Below the pieces are notes generated by a model. It had not been told where the DNA came from. It made no database searches and worked only from the letters and a program-made list of their open reading frames with translations. This document shows, piece after piece, positions 6,232-7,744 of a stretch of 7,744 bases of DNA. The number at the start of each line of letters is the position of its first letter. Position 1 is the stretch's first letter. Both the position numbers and the translations under genes were made by a program. Source of the DNA: Candidatus Kapaibacterium sp. Lineage in GTDB: Bacteria; Bacteroidota; Ignavibacteria; Kapaibacteriales; HRBIN21. The stretch spans positions 1-7,744 of the forward strand of contig JANWXA010000090.1 of NCBI GenBank assembly GCA_025055465.1, in the 5' to 3' direction.

Positions 6232-6810
6232 GTGGTGACACAGCATCGGTACCGGATCAATGAGGAGATTACAGCACCTGAGCTCCGGGTAGTGGATGCC
6301 CAGGGCAGAACCGTAGGGATTATGAGGCGGCGCGAGGCGTTGGAGTATGCTCATCAGATGGGCTTAGATCTCATCGAAATTGCCCCACAGGCCCAGCCCC
6401 CAGTTTGCAAGCTTATGGATTATAGTAAATTCGCTTACGAGCTACAGAAGAGGGAGCGGTATCAGCGCCGCCAACAGCAGCAGCATCAGCTCAAAGAGAT
6501 TCGCTTCAAGTCCAACACGGACATTCATGACTTCAACTTCAAAGTTCGTCATGCTCGTGAGTTCTTACTCGGTGGCCATAAGGTCAAGGCGACGGTTCTT
6601 TTCCGTGGTCGGGAAATTCTCTACCCTGAGCGCGGGGAGGACTTGCTCCAGCGCTTCTGGCTGGCGGTTGAGGATATTGCCAAGTTAGACCAGCCAGCGA
6701 AGCTGGAGGGTAAGATGATGACGCTAATTGCTTCGCCCGACCGAGCAAAGATCCAGCGCAAACAAACAGAGGAGCGCATAGTGGGGAGGTCTTCTGAGGC
6801 GTCCTCGTGA
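6232..6810 (+). CDS. infC: Translation initiation factor IF-3
   Basis: A 192-residue IF-3, close to the usual ~180. It binds the 30S subunit, prevents premature 50S joining and enforces start codon and initiator tRNA selection. The N-domain spans about 5-74 (RINEEITAPELRVVD, REALEYA, LDLIEIAP, PPVCKLMDY) and includes the IF-3 signature KLMDYSKFAYELQK (60-73). A Gln/Arg-rich linker (75-87) precedes the C-domain (88-170: KEIRFKSNTDIHDFNFKV, HKVKATVLFRGRE, EGKMMTLIASP). There is no AUG near the N-terminus: codons 6229-6237 are CTG GTG GTG, and an in-frame TAG at 6220 blocks extension, so the start must be one of these (GTG at 6232 used here). No Shine-Dalgarno is visible. Non-AUG starts are known for infC (AUU in E. 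coli, where it underlies autoregulation). It is followed by rpmI after 26 nt. Confidence 0.95.
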   Translation: MVTQHRYRINEEITAPELRVVDAQGRTVGIMRRREALEYAHQMGLDLIEIAPQAQPPVCKLMDYSKFAYELQKRERYQRRQQQQHQLKEIRFKSNTDIHDFNFKVRHAREFLLGGHKVKATVLFRGREILYPERGEDLLQRFWLAVEDIAKLDQPAKLEGKMMTLIASPDRAKIQRKQTEERIVGRSSEASS

Positions 6811-6836
6811 CATGTCTCATGCAGGTTTAGGTGCTC

Positions 6837-7031
6837 ATGCCTAAGGTCAAAACGAATCGGTCTGCTGCTAAGCGGTTTTCGGTGACGGCAACGGGGAAGC
6901 TGAAGCGGAATCGGGCCTACCACAGTCACCTGCTGGTGGGGAAGTCCCGGAAGCGGAAACGTCGGTTGCGACGCCCAGCATTACTGAGCAGCGCTGACCG
7001 CCGACGTGTAGAACGTATGCTGTGCCTTTGA
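6837..7031 (+). CDS. rpmI: 50S ribosomal protein L35 (bL35)
   Basis: A 64-residue, very basic protein with the L35 N-terminus MPKVKTNRSAAKRFSVTATGK, followed by KLKRNRAYHSH and the KSRKRKRRLRR basic patch, which bind 23S rRNA in the large subunit. Length is as expected (~65). A GTG two codons upstream (6831) is in frame, but ATG at 6837 gives the canonical MPK start, with AGG 5 nt before it. It lies between infC (26 nt) and rplT (31 nt) in the standard order and is very likely cotranscribed. Confidence 0.96.
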   Translation: MPKVKTNRSAAKRFSVTATGKLKRNRAYHSHLLVGKSRKRKRRLRRPALLSSADRRRVERMLCL

Positions 7032-7062
7032 TAAGCAGGTCTCACACCCTTTTTCGGAAGCT

Positions 7063-7410
7063 ATGCGTACGCGGAATCGTGTGGCATCGCGCCAGCGCCG
7101 GAAGAAAGTTCTCAAGTTGGCTAAGGGATACTGGGGCGCTCGCAGCAAGCTTTTGCGGCAGGCAAAGGACCATGTAGCCAAGGCCCTGCAGTACGCCTAT
7201 CGGGATCGGCGGCAGAGGAAAAGGCTCTTTCGAGCTCTCTGGATTGTGCGGATTAACGCCGCCGCGCGACAGGAGGGGACTACATACTCTCGCCTGATGC
7301 ATGTCCTGCAACAGAAAAATATTCAGCTAAACCGCAAGTTATTAGCAGAGTTAGCAATGAATCGCCCGGAGGTCTTCCGGGAGGTCGTGCGCACGGCCCT
7401 TCACGCTTGA
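7063..7410 (+). CDS. rplT: 50S ribosomal protein L20 (bL20)
   Basis: A 115-residue L20, an early assembly protein of the 50S subunit. Family hallmarks are all present: RTRNRVASRQRRKKVLKLAKG, then GYWGARSKLL, the highly conserved YAYRDRRQRKRLFRALWI (about 46-63), RINAAAR, and C-terminal NRKLLAELAMNRPEVF. The long positively charged N-terminal extension threads into 23S rRNA. In E. coli and Bacillus L20 represses this operon by binding its mRNA; no equivalent binding site can be recognised in the 31-nt gap or the infC leader here. GGAAG lies only 2 nt before the ATG, a weak ribosome binding site. Confidence 0.97.
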   Translation: MRTRNRVASRQRRKKVLKLAKGYWGARSKLLRQAKDHVAKALQYAYRDRRQRKRLFRALWIVRINAAARQEGTTYSRLMHVLQQKNIQLNRKLLAELAMNRPEVFREVVRTALHA

Positions 7411-7425
7411 GGCTATAAGAGCCCG

Positions 7426-7744
7426 ATGCTGGAGGAGCTGCAGGCCCTGCATGATCGGCTCCAGGCGGAGCTGGATGCTGTTACTTCTCTTACGGAGTTA
7501 GAGGCTTTTCGCCTCCGCCACTTAGTGCGGCGAGGGACTCTTGGGCTCCTCCGAGAGCGTTTCCGTCAGGTCCCAGCGGACCAGAAACCTACTGTTGGGC
7601 GGGTGTTGAATTCGCTGGAAGAATCCATACGCAGACGGTATGAACAGATTCGTTGTAAGCTGGAGGAGCAGGCCGAAGAGCAACTCAGCATAGATCTCTC
7701 TTTGCCTGGACGCCGGGCTTTCATAGGGGGACGCCATCCTATCC
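7426..7744 (+). CDS. pheS: Phenylalanyl-tRNA synthetase alpha subunit, N-terminal part (runs off the window)
   Basis: An open frame of 106 complete codons from ATG at 7426 to the window edge, with no stop. It reads as the N-terminal coiled-coil arm of PheS: LQALHDRLQAELDAVTSLTELE, RLRHLVRRGTLGLLRERFR, VPADQKPTVGRVLNSLEESI, then a helix, and LSIDLSLPGRR leading to GGRHPI, matching the family's DVTLPGRR...G..HP junction before the catalytic core. PheS pairs with PheT as an alpha2beta2 enzyme that charges tRNA-Phe; the arm binds the tRNA. The position 15 nt after rplT fits the common infC-rpmI-rplT-pheS order. No strong Shine-Dalgarno is seen. The catalytic motifs lie beyond the window. Confidence 0.92.
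   Translation, partial: MLEELQALHDRLQAELDAVTSLTELEAFRLRHLVRRGTLGLLRERFRQVPADQKPTVGRVLNSLEESIRRRYEQIRCKLEEQAEEQLSIDLSLPGRRAFIGGRHPI

Noticed and set aside
5821..6241. Minus-strand frames covering tRNA-Leu and the intergenic repeats
   Set aside because: They run through a tRNA gene on the other strand and contain typical antisense-tRNA translation (EGGTRTLTGF, a common spurious annotation).
6460..6490. CAG-rich tract in infC as a microsatellite
   Set aside because: It simply encodes the Gln-rich linker between the two IF-3 domains; it is short and imperfect.

Overview
The window looks like a chromosomal segment from a moderately GC-rich bacterium, probably in the Bacteroidota/Chlorobiota (FCB) group. 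This is inferred from the style of the proteins (a secreted S74-type fibre-like protein with GIGT-P beads, an MltD-like LysM lipoprotein, a beta-barrel-like envelope protein) and from an infC-rpmI-rplT-pheS cluster. Several genes have clear Shine-Dalgarno sequences, which argues against typical Bacteroidia, where such sites are mostly absent, and is more compatible with a Chlorobi/Ignavibacteria/Kapabacteria-like lineage. No species can be named from the sequence alone.

Left part (1-1650, plus strand): a secreted 538-residue protein of low-complexity, phage-fibre-like character ending in an intramolecular chaperone (peptidase S74) domain. It converges on a minus-strand block.

Middle part (1691-5954, all minus strand): read in the direction of transcription, this holds a lipoprotein lytic transglycosylase with four LysM repeats, a soluble PAS-domain histidine kinase without a neighbouring response regulator, a predicted outer-membrane beta-barrel protein, and, 5 nt after that gene's stop codon, a tRNA with a CAU anticodon whose acceptor stem fits tRNA-Ile2 (lysidine-modified). 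Gaps are 82-85 nt between the proteins and no convincing terminator is seen between them, so this may be one envelope-related transcription unit. A 16-bp perfect palindrome lies between the kinase and the beta-barrel gene.

Intergenic hub (5955-6073): a divergent region between the transglycosylase and tRNA-Leu. It contains two near-identical palindromic CCRACATGTC boxes 51 bp apart and a second inverted repeat interleaved with them. This is the most unusual unexplained structure in the window.

Right part (6074-7744, plus strand): tRNA-Leu(GAG), then infC (IF3, with no AUG start), rpmI (L35), rplT (L20) and the N-terminal part of pheS, which runs off the end. This is the widely conserved translation cluster. 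thrS, often found directly upstream of infC, is not adjacent here.

There is no CRISPR array, insertion sequence or recognisable mobile element. Most of the window is ordinary housekeeping and envelope sequence, and I see no strong evidence for a complete new biological system.
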